Assembly (NCBI GenBank): GCA_044352985.1
Contig: JBILCU010000016.1
Location: 9,363 to 73,362 of the forward strand
Length of the DNA: 64,000 nt
Direction: 5' to 3'
From: JADJDM01 sp044352985
GTDB lineage: Bacteria; Bacteroidota; Bacteroidia; B-17B0; Aurantibacillaceae
Within the stretch, counting starts at the first letter, position 1; each line of letters opens with the position of its first letter. This document shows, one piece after another, positions 44,657-54,936 of this stretch. The translations under genes were made by a program, and so were the position numbers. The notes under the pieces were generated by a model. The model did no database searches. It saw nothing but the letters and a program-made list of their open reading frames with translations, and was not told the origin of the DNA.

Positions 44657-46150
44657 ATGAATTATTCAAAATATAAAATTCATCTTCAAAAAATTGCTGA
44701 TGTTGCCTATTCCATTGCTTTATTAAGTTGGGATCAGGAAACCTACATGCCTGAAAAAGGAGCTGAAATAAGAGCTCAACAAATTTCTACACTTTCCGGT
44801 TTACATCATAAACTCTACACCGATAAAGAATTGGAGGTACTATTAGAAAATTTAATTAATGACAATTCTTTGGATGAAAAACAAAAGAAAAATGTTTTGC
44901 TTACGATAGAAACATTCGACAAACAAAAAAAGTATAGTACCGAATTTGTTGAGCTGATGAGTAAAACAATTTCCAATTGCTTTCAGGCTTGGCAAACAGC
45001 AAAAGAGAAAAATGATTTTAGCATTTACGCGCCAGAACTAGAAAAATTACTTGTATTAAAAAGACAAGAGTGTGAAATTTTAGGGTACAACGAACATCCC
45101 TACGATGCTCTTTTAAACGAATATGAAAAAGGAATTACTACTAAAGATATTACACACCTTTTTGAACAAGTAAAAAAAGAGCTCGTTCCGTTTGTAAAAA
45201 AAATCAGTGAAGCCAAACAAGTAGATGATTCTTTTTTCTTTCAGAATTTTGATAAAGATAAACAGTGGGATTTTGGTATTGATTTATTAAAACAAATGGG
45301 CTTTGATTTTAGTTCAGGTAGGCAAGATAAATCATCGCATCCATTTACAACCAGTTTTAGTACGCACGATGTTCGACTTACTACTCGAATTCAAGAAAAT
45401 GATTTAAGTGAAATGATTTGGAGCTGCATACACGAGGGCGGACATGGATTATATGAACAAGGCTTACCCGTTAATGAATATGGAATGCCATTAGGAGAAG
45501 CTATTTCACTGGGCATACATGAATCGCAATCGCGCTTGTGGGAAAACAATGTGGGGAGAAGTTTATCGTATTGGAAACACAACATTAACCTAATTAAATC
45601 TTATTTTCCTGATCAGTTAAAACAGGTTAGCGCCGAAGATTTTTATTTTGCCATGAATAAGGTTACGCCTTCTTTAATTCGCACCAGTGCCGATGAATTA
45701 ACTTATCATTTCCATATCATGATACGATTTGAAATTGAAAAAGCTCTATTTGAAAATACCATTCAGGTTAAAGATCTACCAATAATTTGGAACGAGAAAT
45801 ACAAAAACTATTTAGGCATTGATGTTCCTTCGGATGCACAAGGAGTTTTGCAGGATATTCATTGGAGCCATGGCTCATTTGGATATTTCCCAACATACAG
45901 TATTGGTAGTTTTTACGCTGCTCAATTTTTTGCTCAGGCAAAAAATGAAATCAACGGACTTACTCAACAAATTGAAAAAGGAGAATTAACTCAATTGCTA
46001 GATTGGTTAAGAAACAAAATACATGTTCACGGAAGATTTTATACTTCTACTGAATTATGTAAGGAAATTTGCGGAGAACCTTTAAATGCGAATTATTTTA
46101 TGGATTATGCAAAAGAAAAATATAGTAAAATTTACGATTTGAGTTTTTGA
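44657..46150 (+). CDS. M32 metallocarboxypeptidase
   Basis: 497 residues, typical for M32. The zinc motif HEGGH (about 259-263) is in SCIHEGGHGLYEQG, with HESQSRLWENNVGRS and the downstream IRTSADELTYHFHIMIR signature. No signal peptide, so cytoplasmic. These enzymes trim C-terminal residues from peptides, broad specificity but poor at Pro and acidic ends. Confidence 0.95.
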   Translation: MNYSKYKIHLQKIADVAYSIALLSWDQETYMPEKGAEIRAQQISTLSGLHHKLYTDKELEVLLENLINDNSLDEKQKKNVLLTIETFDKQKKYSTEFVELMSKTISNCFQAWQTAKEKNDFSIYAPELEKLLVLKRQECEILGYNEHPYDALLNEYEKGITTKDITHLFEQVKKELVPFVKKISEAKQVDDSFFFQNFDKDKQWDFGIDLLKQMGFDFSSGRQDKSSHPFTTSFSTHDVRLTTRIQENDLSEMIWSCIHEGGHGLYEQGLPVNEYGMPLGEAISLGIHESQSRLWENNVGRSLSYWKHNINLIKSYFPDQLKQVSAEDFYFAMNKVTPSLIRTSADELTYHFHIMIRFEIEKALFENTIQVKDLPIIWNEKYKNYLGIDVPSDAQGVLQDIHWSHGSFGYFPTYSIGSFYAAQFFAQAKNEINGLTQQIEKGELTQLLDWLRNKIHVHGRFYTSTELCKEICGEPLNANYFMDYAKEKYSKIYDLSF

Positions 46151-46171
46151 AAAAACAGAGCTTAAATTATT

Positions 46172-46615
46172 TTACCTAATTCTATCAGCTGATCTTACTA
46201 ATTCCTCATCCTTTTTTATAAATCGAATCGCAATCAATAATAAAATAATTGAAATTGGAATTAATGAAATTGGCCAATTAAACTGTTTTACGATTTCGTG
46301 AGATTGATTTAATGGAAAAGTTAAAAAACCAATCAATAATAAAATTGAACTGATAATAGAATAGCTGCATATTTTTATTTGCTTTTTTCTGTTTTTAAAC
46401 ATAAAAAGTGCGCTAAAAGATGTTCCCAAAAAAAGAAGATTGAAAACTAACAATAAATAAACCCAATTCGTACTTTTACCTAAATCAGACAAAGGATTTA
46501 AAGACAATCTAACAATTTCATTTCCAACACTATAATTTACAGTTGGCAGCAAGAATAAAAAGAAAGAAAACACTATGCTTATGCCGATAAAAATGGATTG
46601 TTTACGTTGAATCAT
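46172..46615 (-). CDS. DUF4293 membrane protein
   Basis: 147 residues from ATG 46615, preferred because the product then begins MIQRKQSIFIGISIVF, close to the family start MIQRIQ; an ATG nine codons earlier also exists. Four membrane helices and the C-terminal IRFIKKDEELVRSADRIR are the DUF4293 hallmarks. A Bacteroidota-specific family with no known function. Confidence 0.88.
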   Translation of the reverse strand: MIQRKQSIFIGISIVFSFFLFLLPTVNYSVGNEIVRLSLNPLSDLGKSTNWVYLLLVFNLLFLGTSFSALFMFKNRKKQIKICSYSIISSILLLIGFLTFPLNQSHEIVKQFNWPISLIPISIILLLIAIRFIKKDEELVRSADRIR

Positions 46616-46733
46616 TTGTTTTTGATGCGAATTTACATTCAATTTTGAATAAAAACGCTATAAACTATCTTAATAATTAAATATATAGTTAATTAATTTA
46701 TTGATTGAAATTAGAATTCTACAAATTAAACCT

Positions 46734-46763
46734 TTGTTATTTAAAACAATAACCCTAAATTTG
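46734..46763 (+). promoter_or_regulatory. Promoter for atpDC
   Basis: TTG (46734-46736), exactly 19 bases, then TAAATTTG (46756-46763): a full Bacteroidota -33/-7 match. Transcription would start near 46770, about 29 bases before the atpD ATG. Confidence 0.68.
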
Positions 46764-46798
46764 CGCCCGAATTAAAAAAATTATTTAAATAAAATATC

Positions 46799-48304
46799 AT
46801 GTCAAAACAAGTAGGAAAAATTGCTCAAATCATCGGACCGGTTGTTGACGTTCGCTTTGATTTGGACGGAGGTAAATTACCAAACATTCTTGACGCTTTA
46901 GAAATTGTTCGTGGAAATGGTCAAAAATTAGTATTGGAAGTGCAACAACACACTGGTGAAGATACAGTACGTACAATTGCAATGGATAGTACAGATGGCT
47001 TAAGCAGAGGAATGGAAGTTACTGCTTCAGGAAATAAAATTACTATGCCTACAGGTGATAAAATTAAAGGAAGATTATTTAATGTTGTAGGTGAAGCAAT
47101 TGATGGTATCAACACTGTATCAAACGAAAATGGTTACGCTATTCACCGTAATCCACCAAAATATGAAGAATTATCTACTTCTACTGAAGTACTTTTTACA
47201 GGCATTAAAGTAATCGACTTAATTGAGCCTTATGCAAAAGGTGGTAAAATTGGTTTATTTGGTGGTGCTGGTGTTGGTAAAACAGTGTTGATTCAGGAGT
47301 TAATTAACAATATCGCAAAAGGTCACTCTGGTTACTCTGTATTTGCAGGGGTTGGTGAGCGTTCTCGTGAAGGAAATGACTTATTACGTGAGATGATTGA
47401 ATCCGGTATCGTAAAATACGGCGAAGAATTCTTACATTCTATGGAAAAAGGTGGTTGGGATTTATCAAAAGTTGATTTAAAAGAATTGGAAAAATCTCAA
47501 GCAACATTCGTTTTCGGACAAATGAACGAGCCTCCAGGAGCTCGTGCTCGTGTGGCACTTTCCGGACTTTCAATGGCTGAGTATTTCCGTGATGGTGAAG
47601 ATTCAGGACAAGGAAAAGATATCCTTTTCTTCATCGATAATATTTTCCGTTTTACACAAGCAGGTTCTGAGGTATCGGCATTATTAGGTCGTATGCCTTC
47701 AGCAGTAGGTTACCAACCTACACTTGCAACTGAAATGGGTTTAATGCAAGAGCGTATTACTTCAACTAAAAAAGGTTCTATTACTTCTGTTCAGGCGGTT
47801 TACGTACCTGCGGATGACTTAACCGATCCTGCTCCTGCTACAACATTTGCTCACTTAGATGCAACAACAGTATTAAGTCGTAAAATTGCTGAGTTAGGAA
47901 TTTATCCTGCTGTAGATCCATTGGATTCTACTTCAAGAATTTTATCTCCTGCAATTTTAGGAGATACACATTACAATTGTGCTCAACGTGTAAAAATGTT
48001 ATTACAACGTTACAAAGAATTACAAGACATCATTGCCATCCTTGGTATGGATGAGTTAAGTGAAGAAGATAAATTGGTTGTTCACCGTGCACGTCGTGTA
48101 CAACGTTTCTTATCTCAACCTTTCCATGTTGCTGAGCAATTTACAGGCTTAAAAGGTGTATTTGTAAGTATTGATGATACCATCAAAGGATTCAACATGA
48201 TTATGGATGGTGAAGTTGATCAATATCCTGAAGCTGCTTTTAACCTTGTAGGTACAATTGAAGAAGCAATTGAAAAAGGTAAAAAATTAATGGCTGAAGC
48301 TTAA
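46799..48304 (+). CDS. atpD: ATP synthase F1 beta subunit
   Basis: 501 residues. Walker A GGAGVGKTVL, the conserved GERSREGNDL, and Walker B ILFFIDNIF are present, as is ALLGRMPSAVGYQPTL. It holds the catalytic nucleotide site of the F-type ATPase. The rest of the atp operon is not in the window; in Bacteroidota atpD-atpC are often separated from it. It has its own promoter. Confidence 0.98.
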   Translation: MSKQVGKIAQIIGPVVDVRFDLDGGKLPNILDALEIVRGNGQKLVLEVQQHTGEDTVRTIAMDSTDGLSRGMEVTASGNKITMPTGDKIKGRLFNVVGEAIDGINTVSNENGYAIHRNPPKYEELSTSTEVLFTGIKVIDLIEPYAKGGKIGLFGGAGVGKTVLIQELINNIAKGHSGYSVFAGVGERSREGNDLLREMIESGIVKYGEEFLHSMEKGGWDLSKVDLKELEKSQATFVFGQMNEPPGARARVALSGLSMAEYFRDGEDSGQGKDILFFIDNIFRFTQAGSEVSALLGRMPSAVGYQPTLATEMGLMQERITSTKKGSITSVQAVYVPADDLTDPAPATTFAHLDATTVLSRKIAELGIYPAVDPLDSTSRILSPAILGDTHYNCAQRVKMLLQRYKELQDIIAILGMDELSEEDKLVVHRARRVQRFLSQPFHVAEQFTGLKGVFVSIDDTIKGFNMIMDGEVDQYPEAAFNLVGTIEEAIEKGKKLMAEA

Positions 48305-48320
48305 TTAAAACTTCAAAAAA

Positions 48321-48557
48321 ATGAAATTAGAAATCATTAATCCTGATAAAAAATTGTTCGAAGGCGAAGCAAAAAGCATCGTTGTTCCTGGATCAGAAGG
48401 TTCGTTGGGAATATTAAACAATCATGCTCCAATGATTGCTTCTTTAAAAAAAGGGACAATTAAAGTTACCGATTCAACTTCTCAGATTCATAAATTTGAT
48501 GTCAATGGAGGAGTTGTTGAAGTTTTGAAAAACAAGGTGATTGTTTTATCAGAATAA
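48321..48557 (+). CDS. atpC: ATP synthase F1 epsilon subunit
   Basis: 78 residues. MKLEIINPDKKLFEGEAKSI and VVPGSEGSLGILNNHAPMIA are the N-terminal beta-sandwich; the C-terminal alpha-helical hairpin seen in longer epsilon subunits is absent, as is usual for the group. It couples the central stalk to F1. Follows atpD by 16 bases and ends at a terminator. Confidence 0.95.
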   Translation: MKLEIINPDKKLFEGEAKSIVVPGSEGSLGILNNHAPMIASLKKGTIKVTDSTSQIHKFDVNGGVVEVLKNKVIVLSE

Positions 48558-48575
48558 ATTTAATTCGAAAAATTT

Positions 48576-48608
48576 AAAAAACCCGAATAATTTTTATTCG
48601 GGTTTTTT
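48576..48608. terminator. Bidirectional rho-independent terminator after atpC
   Basis: A 15-bp inverted repeat AAAAAACCCGAATAA (48576-48590) and TTATTCGGGTTTTTT (48594-48608) with a three-base loop, followed by more T. The flanking A- and T-runs make it work in either direction, ending atpDC and the convergent metalloprotease gene. Confidence 0.9.
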
Positions 48609-48631
48609 TTTGATTTAATACCTCAAAATAA

Positions 48632-51600
48632 TTACTTACTTATAATCAACTTTTCATATTGACGAGTATATCTCCCTTCAATAATAACCTGATAAATACC
48701 CGCAGAATAATCTGATAAATTGAATTGCAAGTTGGTATCACCTTTAACTTTTATTGATTTAATGATTTGACCAATTGAATTTATAATAGTAACTGTGTAA
48801 TTTTCATTAGCAGTTGCTCCAAATTCAATATTAAAAATGCCTGCACTTGGATTTGGATAAACATTGGCTCTTGACACTAAAATGGTTTCTTTAATTCCGA
48901 TGGCTGAATTTAAGCACAACTCCAATCCCCATTTATTTAACGTACCGCCATCAGCATTAGCATTGTCTTTAACTGAGAATGTCCAATTACCTGTAGGACT
49001 TTGACCGTTGAATAAAGATAACAAACCAGTAGGTTTATAAATTAAACTATCAATTGGCGGACAAGGAAAAGTAGTAAGTGCTGATGCGTCATCAAAACCA
49101 AAAGCAAAATTTTCTTCACTATTACAAATCTGATCTATCAAAGTTATATTTGTATTAGATGGACTTTTGATGGATAAAGTAAGATCATTAATATAGGAAT
49201 GCGTTCCGTAAACATTAATTACATTAATATCCGTTATGGTACCTGTTGCAGTTATTGATAACGTTGATGTAACTGTGGATGGAGCACCCGCTGATATTGC
49301 AACCGGTACATTAGCAGCTAAAGTTGAACTACAATTACTGGTTGTAAATTTAAACACATCTGAAAAAACAGAAGTTGCACATACATTTTCTGCTTTCACT
49401 CTCCAGAAATAGGATGTTGACGAAGTTAAACCGCTTACATTGTAAGAAGTTGTAGTTAAAGCTACAGCCGAAGAAACAATATTGGTAAACAAAGAATCAG
49501 ATGCAACATCAATAGAATAAGTAATACCAGAACCAGGTAATGCATTCCAGCTCAATGTAGATGATGAATTTACACCACTAGAATTATTTGAAGGAACAGC
49601 TAACAATGGTTGTAAAAGTGAAGTATTTAACACATTGAAATTTAAACTCGAGTTTTTAACTGTACTTGCAGATGTACCTGTAATAATGATGTCATAGGAT
49701 CCGGCCATGGTTTCATTTAAACCACTTATCGTAACCGTAACTAATGTGTTGTCGGATGTTGCAGTTGTTGGATCAATTGTTATGGTACTTCCTACTGGAT
49801 TTCCCGTTGCTGAAAAGGCAGTGATTTCGTTAAAATTCAAATACGTATTATAAGTAAATGTAAATGTGTGATCATTAGGAGGACATACTTGCTGATTTAA
49901 TGAACTTGGTGTTATGGTAAATTCAGCGGATTGAATGGAAATTGTTCCACCATTGATATCAAAAAAGATATTGCCCGAACCTCTAACCATAATTCTGCCG
50001 TTTGTTGTAGTTACCTGAGGCACATTAATGCTTGCAGTTCCTGAATTCGGCAATCCCGTTGCAATAGTTATAGGGTAAGTATATCCACCATCAGTACTTA
50101 GAAAAACATCTACGTTCTGGCAATTAACAGGAGCGTTAGTAGTATTGGCAACATTCCAGGTAATTGTTTGAACAGTTCCTGCATTCCAAGATGTTGCAGT
50201 GTTTTGTGAGGTAATTACAAACGGCCCTGAGTTTCCGTCAACTGTTACTTTCATTAAATCGGATGCTGTTTGTCCACCTTGGGCATCGTTATCTCTAACT
50301 AAAAAAGAAAAATTCATTACTCTTCCAACGGAAGGTGTTACCTCCCAAGTTGGTGTTAAATTACCTGCTAATACATTAACTAATTTAGGCATAAACCTGT
50401 TTGGTGAAGTAGTTGGTGGAAATGCTCTGTACATTGGCCCAACTGAATAAGTTGCTAAAGGTGCAGCATTACCTGGAGATTGCGCTGGATCATTCTGTGA
50501 CCAGCTGTAAGTTAATGTATTTAAACCATCTGGATCTGTTGCATTACCCTCTAATACATAAGCTGTGCTTTTTGGAATAATATAATCGTTTCCTGCGCTA
50601 GCTGTTGGCGGCTGATTCGTTAAATTGGTTATTTGAGCGCAAGTACTGTTTCCTGTTTTTATATTTGCTGAAATATCACGAACATTTACATAATTAAAAT
50701 CATCATGACTACTTGATTGCACATTACTTGAGCAAATACCAGCATACCCCATGATTGAACTTCCGCTTGCTGGTTCAACCTCTGTTTGTCCGCTACCGCT
50801 TCTGCTGCAGGTATTCATAACATGATAACCACCAAACTGATGTCCCATTTCATGAGCAACGTAGTCAATATCAAATGGATCACCAACAGGGTTAGAGCTT
50901 CCGGTGTAGCCTCTTCCTTTATGTGTAGAGGTTTGGCTAGTACTTAAACAAACACATCCAATGCAACCTGCATTACCTCCCCCCGAAGTATTGAAGTTAT
51001 GTCCAATATCGTAATTAGCAACTCCTACTCTTGCGTCAATAGTTTGAGCAGTTTTTGTATTGTATTCATTCGACCATGGATCAGCTGTTGTGCTTCCGAA
51101 AAAAATCAATGTATCGTTATTGGCTATAAAATTCATATGAACAGCTAAATCTCTTTCATAAACTCCGTTTACACGAGTCATAGTTATTGTCATTTGCGCC
51201 TGAATGTCTGCTTTTTCAGTTCCAGGATTGGTTGCAAAAATATTTCCATATTCTGCATTGCACGATTGTGCTAATCGGTAAGTTCTTAATTTTTGATCAT
51301 TGGTATTAAGCAATTGATTTGGACCTGCTTTTTCATTTTCAAGAGAAGGCAAATGAATATCATCATCCATGGAGCATTCAAAAGTTCTGCTATCAGAGCC
51401 CAATGCTGATTTACTATAAACCATAAAGTAATTATCTTGTTTGGAATAAGGATCAATATAACAAGTTGTTGTTTTACCTGACAATATCATAGCATGTAAG
51501 CCAAACTGTGTAATTGAAAAACGCATGGTAGCAGTTGGATCATCTATACCTTGAGCAGCATATGATTTTATCATCGGGTATTTTGCAGCTAATTGCGGGT

Positions 51601-51907
51601 CCATTATACTCCATTCAAATACCGCGAAACGCTGAAAACTACCATCTGCAACTGGAAACGAAATAACTAAATTACTCATCCCAAAAAACTCTCCTTGTTT
51701 TGGAGCCTGAATTAACAATTGCTTTAACTGATCTAAATCAAGCTGATAGGTATTATAATCATCAGGGAAATTAGGTTTAGGAATTATACTAACATGATCG
51801 GTTAATTTAGAATCAACTTGTTTCCAAAACTTCAAATTGGATTCCTGAGAAAAAGTGATTTTGCACATAAGTAAAAGTGTAAAAATCATTAATAATTGTT
51901 TTAGCAT
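48632..51907 (-). CDS. Secreted M12B-like metalloprotease with P-domain and T9SS type A tail
   Basis: 1091 residues. Signal peptide about 1-20, propeptide, reprolysin-like catalytic domain with HEMGHQFGGYH (about 352-362), then a PKD/Ig-like segment (PPTASAGNDYIIPKS), a fibronectin type III-like domain (SWNALPGSGITYSIDVASD), a proprotein-convertase P-domain (LTLSIKSPSNTNITLIDQ to WGLELC) and the T9SS type A tail (VYPNPSAGIFNIEF to the end). Probably exported to the surface or medium to degrade proteins. Start supported by a full promoter just upstream. Confidence 0.93.
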   Translation of the reverse strand: MLKQLLMIFTLLLMCKITFSQESNLKFWKQVDSKLTDHVSIIPKPNFPDDYNTYQLDLDQLKQLLIQAPKQGEFFGMSNLVISFPVADGSFQRFAVFEWSIMDPQLAAKYPMIKSYAAQGIDDPTATMRFSITQFGLHAMILSGKTTTCYIDPYSKQDNYFMVYSKSALGSDSRTFECSMDDDIHLPSLENEKAGPNQLLNTNDQKLRTYRLAQSCNAEYGNIFATNPGTEKADIQAQMTITMTRVNGVYERDLAVHMNFIANNDTLIFFGSTTADPWSNEYNTKTAQTIDARVGVANYDIGHNFNTSGGGNAGCIGCVCLSTSQTSTHKGRGYTGSSNPVGDPFDIDYVAHEMGHQFGGYHVMNTCSRSGSGQTEVEPASGSSIMGYAGICSSNVQSSSHDDFNYVNVRDISANIKTGNSTCAQITNLTNQPPTASAGNDYIIPKSTAYVLEGNATDPDGLNTLTYSWSQNDPAQSPGNAAPLATYSVGPMYRAFPPTTSPNRFMPKLVNVLAGNLTPTWEVTPSVGRVMNFSFLVRDNDAQGGQTASDLMKVTVDGNSGPFVITSQNTATSWNAGTVQTITWNVANTTNAPVNCQNVDVFLSTDGGYTYPITIATGLPNSGTASINVPQVTTTNGRIMVRGSGNIFFDINGGTISIQSAEFTITPSSLNQQVCPPNDHTFTFTYNTYLNFNEITAFSATGNPVGSTITIDPTTATSDNTLVTVTISGLNETMAGSYDIIITGTSASTVKNSSLNFNVLNTSLLQPLLAVPSNNSSGVNSSSTLSWNALPGSGITYSIDVASDSLFTNIVSSAVALTTTSYNVSGLTSSTSYFWRVKAENVCATSVFSDVFKFTTSNCSSTLAANVPVAISAGAPSTVTSTLSITATGTITDINVINVYGTHSYINDLTLSIKSPSNTNITLIDQICNSEENFAFGFDDASALTTFPCPPIDSLIYKPTGLLSLFNGQSPTGNWTFSVKDNANADGGTLNKWGLELCLNSAIGIKETILVSRANVYPNPSAGIFNIEFGATANENYTVTIINSIGQIIKSIKVKGDTNLQFNLSDYSAGIYQVIIEGRYTRQYEKLIISK

Positions 51908-51933
51908 ATTTCAGTTTTTTGAATGATATTATC

Positions 51934-51963
51934 CAAATGTATTAAAATCATTAAAAAATGCAA
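51934..51963 (-). promoter_or_regulatory. Promoter for the secreted metalloprotease gene
   Basis: On the minus strand TTG (51961-51963), 19 bases, TACATTTG (51934-51941; plus strand CAAATGTA). It ends 26 bases before the ATG at 51907. Both boxes and spacing fit the consensus. Confidence 0.65.
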
Positions 51964-52099
51964 ATTATTGAACAATTGATTTTAATATTTGCTAAAAAAC
52001 AAAACTTACTTTTTAAACATAAAATGTGAATACATTATTTCAAAAAGTGATTTTAGCTGTGTTATTTGTTATTATTTCGTAAAAGACAATATTTGTAAA

Positions 52100-53173
52100 G
52101 TGATAAAATACATATCCAAAAAAATAACAGAGGGAGTTTTAGTTTTATTTGGTGTTGCAACTGTTATCTTTTTTTTATTTAATGTTTTACCTGGTGATCC
52201 TGCAACTGTTATGCTAGGCCAGAGAGCTAATAAAGAAGCCATTGAAGCAATTAATAAAGATTTAGGTAGAGACAAGCCTTTAATTACTCAATACCTTATG
52301 TACATTAATGATATATCATTGATTTCTTTTCATTCAAACAGCAATACAGAAAGTGCTTTTTATCTGGATAAGGATAAATATAGTTTTGTACCAGTTGTTT
52401 CTGTTTCTGATTGTAGCGTGATTTTAAAAAAACCTTACTTAAGACGATCCTACATTACAAAAAGAAAAGTAGCAGAAGTAATTACAGAAACATTACCAGA
52501 GACTGCTGTATTAGCATTTAGTTCAATGCTGCTAGCTTCCATATTGGGTATACTTTTGGGTGTTTTGGCAGCGATTAATAAAGATAAATTTATAGACAGA
52601 TTAGCATTAATACTTTCTGCCTTAGGAATGGCTGCTCCAGCATTTTTTGTAGCTATTATTATATCCTGGTTATTTGGTTTTATGTTATCAGAATATACAG
52701 GATTAAGTCCTATTGGAAGTTTGTATACCGACGATGTTTGGGAGGGAGAAAAACTGGATTTAAAAAACCTTATACTACCTACAATTACAATGGGAATGAG
52801 GCCTTTAGCTGTAATTGTACAATTAACAAGGAGTTCGTTATTAGATGTATTATCTCAAGATTACATCAGAACCGCCAAAGCCAAAGGATTAAAATTTAGC
52901 AAAGTACTATTTAAACACGCATTAAAAAACGCATTAAACCCAGTTGTAACAGCTATTTCAGGTTGGTTTGCGGGATTAATGGCCGGAGCAGTTTTAGTAG
53001 AAAGAATTTTCAGTTGGAAAGGAATAGGAAATGAAGTTTTTGATGCTTTATCAAAAAATGACTTGCCTGTTGTTATGGGCTCAACCTTGGTATTTGCATT
53101 AATATTTGTATTAACCAATATTGTTGTGGACATAAGCTATGGATTGTTAGATCCTCGTGTTAGAAAATCCTAA
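52100..53173 (+). CDS. ABC transporter permease, DppB/OppB type, solitary
   Basis: 357 residues from GTG 52100; the longer frame from ATG 51989 adds an unlikely leader. Six membrane helices. FNVLPGDPATVMLGQRA and, near the C-terminus, TRSSLLDVLSQDYIRTAKAKGLKF are the DppB permease signatures. It normally pairs with DppC, two ATPases and a binding protein, none of which are nearby. Residues about 60-125 form an expanded periplasmic loop (FHSNSNTESAFYLDKDKYSF) relative to E. coli DppB. Substrate unknown, likely peptides. Confidence 0.86.
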   Translation: MIKYISKKITEGVLVLFGVATVIFFLFNVLPGDPATVMLGQRANKEAIEAINKDLGRDKPLITQYLMYINDISLISFHSNSNTESAFYLDKDKYSFVPVVSVSDCSVILKKPYLRRSYITKRKVAEVITETLPETAVLAFSSMLLASILGILLGVLAAINKDKFIDRLALILSALGMAAPAFFVAIIISWLFGFMLSEYTGLSPIGSLYTDDVWEGEKLDLKNLILPTITMGMRPLAVIVQLTRSSLLDVLSQDYIRTAKAKGLKFSKVLFKHALKNALNPVVTAISGWFAGLMAGAVLVERIFSWKGIGNEVFDALSKNDLPVVMGSTLVFALIFVLTNIVVDISYGLLDPRVRKS

Positions 53174-53256
53174 TTAAATTTCAGCTTCAATATTTAATTT
53201 GAAAAAATAAATTTCAAATTAAATGGATTAATAGTGTAAATTTACATCCTCTTTTC

Positions 53257-53343
53257 GGTGAGGTGTCAGAGTGGTCGAACGAGCAAGCCTGGAAAGTTTG
53301 TATACGGGAAACCGTATCGTGGGTTCGAATCCCACCCTCACCG
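53257..53343 (+). tRNA. tRNA-Ser (anticodon GGA)
   Basis: Acceptor arms GGTGAGG/CCTCACC, a class II long variable arm (ATACGGGAAACCGTAT), T arm GTGGGTTCGAATCCCAC and the anticodon stem CAAGC/GTTTG enclosing loop CTGGAAA with GGA at 34-36. GGA reads UCC and UCU. Position 73 is G and the next bases are CA, so CCA is not encoded. A TAAATTTA box (53237-53244) is a possible promoter -7. Confidence 0.96.
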
Positions 53344-53354
53344 CAGAAAGTCAA

Positions 53355-53387
53355 AAAAACATCCCGCAAATGCGGGATGTTTTTTTT
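53355..53387 (+). terminator. Rho-independent terminator after tRNA-Ser
   Basis: ACATCCCGC (53359-53367) and GCGGGATGT (53372-53380) form a GC-rich stem flanked by a run of A upstream and eight T downstream. It is 12-45 bases after the tRNA and also lies head to tail with the asnS gene end. Confidence 0.9.
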
Positions 53388-53463
53388 CATTTAACCAATC
53401 AATAATTAACAAAAAAGAATTATATGCATTTATAAAGATCTGTTTAAAATCTTTATAAATTTA

Positions 53464-54915
53464 TCAGAACTCAGCACTTTTTGGAGTTCTTGGAAATGCG
53501 ATAACATCTCTAATATTTGTCATACCGGTTACAAACAATACTAAACGCTCAAAACCTAATCCAAATCCGGCATGCGGACAAGCCCCAAATCTTCTGGTAT
53601 CTAAATACCAATACAATTCTTCTGTTGGAATATGCATTTCGTTCATTCTTTTTTCCAATAACTCCAATCGTTCTTCACGTTGTGAACCACCAACAATCTC
53701 TCCAATACCCGGGAAAAGAATATCCATTGCTCTCACCGTTTTCCCATCTTCATTTTGGCGCATGTAAAATGCCTTAATGTTTTTAGGATAATCAGTTAGA
53801 ATTACTGGTTTTTTAAAATGCTTTTCTACTAAATATCTTTCGTGTTCACTTTGTAAATCAACACCCCATTCATTAACTAAATACTGAAACTTTTTCTTTT
53901 TATTATGATTACTTTCTTTTAAAATTTCAATTGCTTGCGTATAAGTAATTCGTTCAAATTGATTATCGATACAAAATTGTAATTTTTGTAACAGAGACAT
54001 TTCACTGCGATCTTGTTGTGGTTTTTGTTTTTCTTCATCCAACAAACGTTGATTTAAAAACTCAATGTCTTCGCGATTGTGTTCCAAAGCATAACGAATT
54101 ACATAATGCAATAATTCTTCTGCCAAATCCATATTATCATTCAAATCATAAAATGCCATTTCGGGTTCAATCATCCAAAACTCGGCTAAATGTCTTGTTG
54201 TATTTGAGTTTTCAGCTCTAAAGGTTGGACCAAAAGTGTAAATTTCACTTAAAGCCATTGCTGCTAACTCTCCCTCTAATTGCCCAGAAACAGTAAGATT
54301 GGTGGATTTTCCAAAGAAATCTTGTTTAAAATCAATTTCGCCACTTTCGTTTAATGGTGGATTTTTAATATCGAGTGTGGTTACTCTAAACATCTCCCCT
54401 GCTCCTTCTGCATCACTTGCAGTAATGATTGGTGTATGAATATATACGAATCCTTTTTTATTAAAAAATTCATGAATAGCAAATGCTAAAGCATGGCGAA
54501 CTCTAAACACTGCTCCAAATGTATTCGTCCTGAATCTTAAATGAGCAATTTCACGCAAAAATTCCAGAGAATGTGCTTTGGGTTGAAGGGGATAAACATT
54601 CGGCTTAGTAACATCAGATTCTGAATCACCATAAATTTCAATTTCTGAAACTGAAATTTCAACTTTTTGACCTTTACCTTGTGAGGCAACTAATTTCCCT
54701 TTAACACCAATACACGCACCAGGCGTAATTCGTTTTAAAGTAGCTTCATCAGTTGTTTCAAAGTTTACAACAGCCTGTAAATTATTTATGGTTGAGCCAT
54801 CATTAATGGCAATAAATGAATTATTCCTGAACGTTCTTACCCAACCTTTCACCAAAACATCTTGTCCTGCTGGATCGGTTGCTAAAACCTCTTTTATTTT
54901 AATGCGTTTGCTCAT
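53464..54915 (-). CDS. asnS: Asparaginyl-tRNA synthetase
   Basis: 483 residues. An N-terminal OB-fold anticodon domain (LVKGWVRTFRNNSFIAINDG), then the class II core: motif 2 FGPTFRAENSNTTRHLAEFWM and motif 3 GFGLGFERLVLFVTG. The N-rich motif 2 and absence of D-specific signatures favour Asn over Asp. It charges tRNA-Asn. Convergent with the tRNA-Ser terminator. Confidence 0.97.
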   Translation of the reverse strand: MSKRIKIKEVLATDPAGQDVLVKGWVRTFRNNSFIAINDGSTINNLQAVVNFETTDEATLKRITPGACIGVKGKLVASQGKGQKVEISVSEIEIYGDSESDVTKPNVYPLQPKAHSLEFLREIAHLRFRTNTFGAVFRVRHALAFAIHEFFNKKGFVYIHTPIITASDAEGAGEMFRVTTLDIKNPPLNESGEIDFKQDFFGKSTNLTVSGQLEGELAAMALSEIYTFGPTFRAENSNTTRHLAEFWMIEPEMAFYDLNDNMDLAEELLHYVIRYALEHNREDIEFLNQRLLDEEKQKPQQDRSEMSLLQKLQFCIDNQFERITYTQAIEILKESNHNKKKKFQYLVNEWGVDLQSEHERYLVEKHFKKPVILTDYPKNIKAFYMRQNEDGKTVRAMDILFPGIGEIVGGSQREERLELLEKRMNEMHIPTEELYWYLDTRRFGACPHAGFGLGFERLVLFVTGMTNIRDVIAFPRTPKSAEF

Positions 54916-54936
54916 AAAATTTCAATTTTAAAGTGG

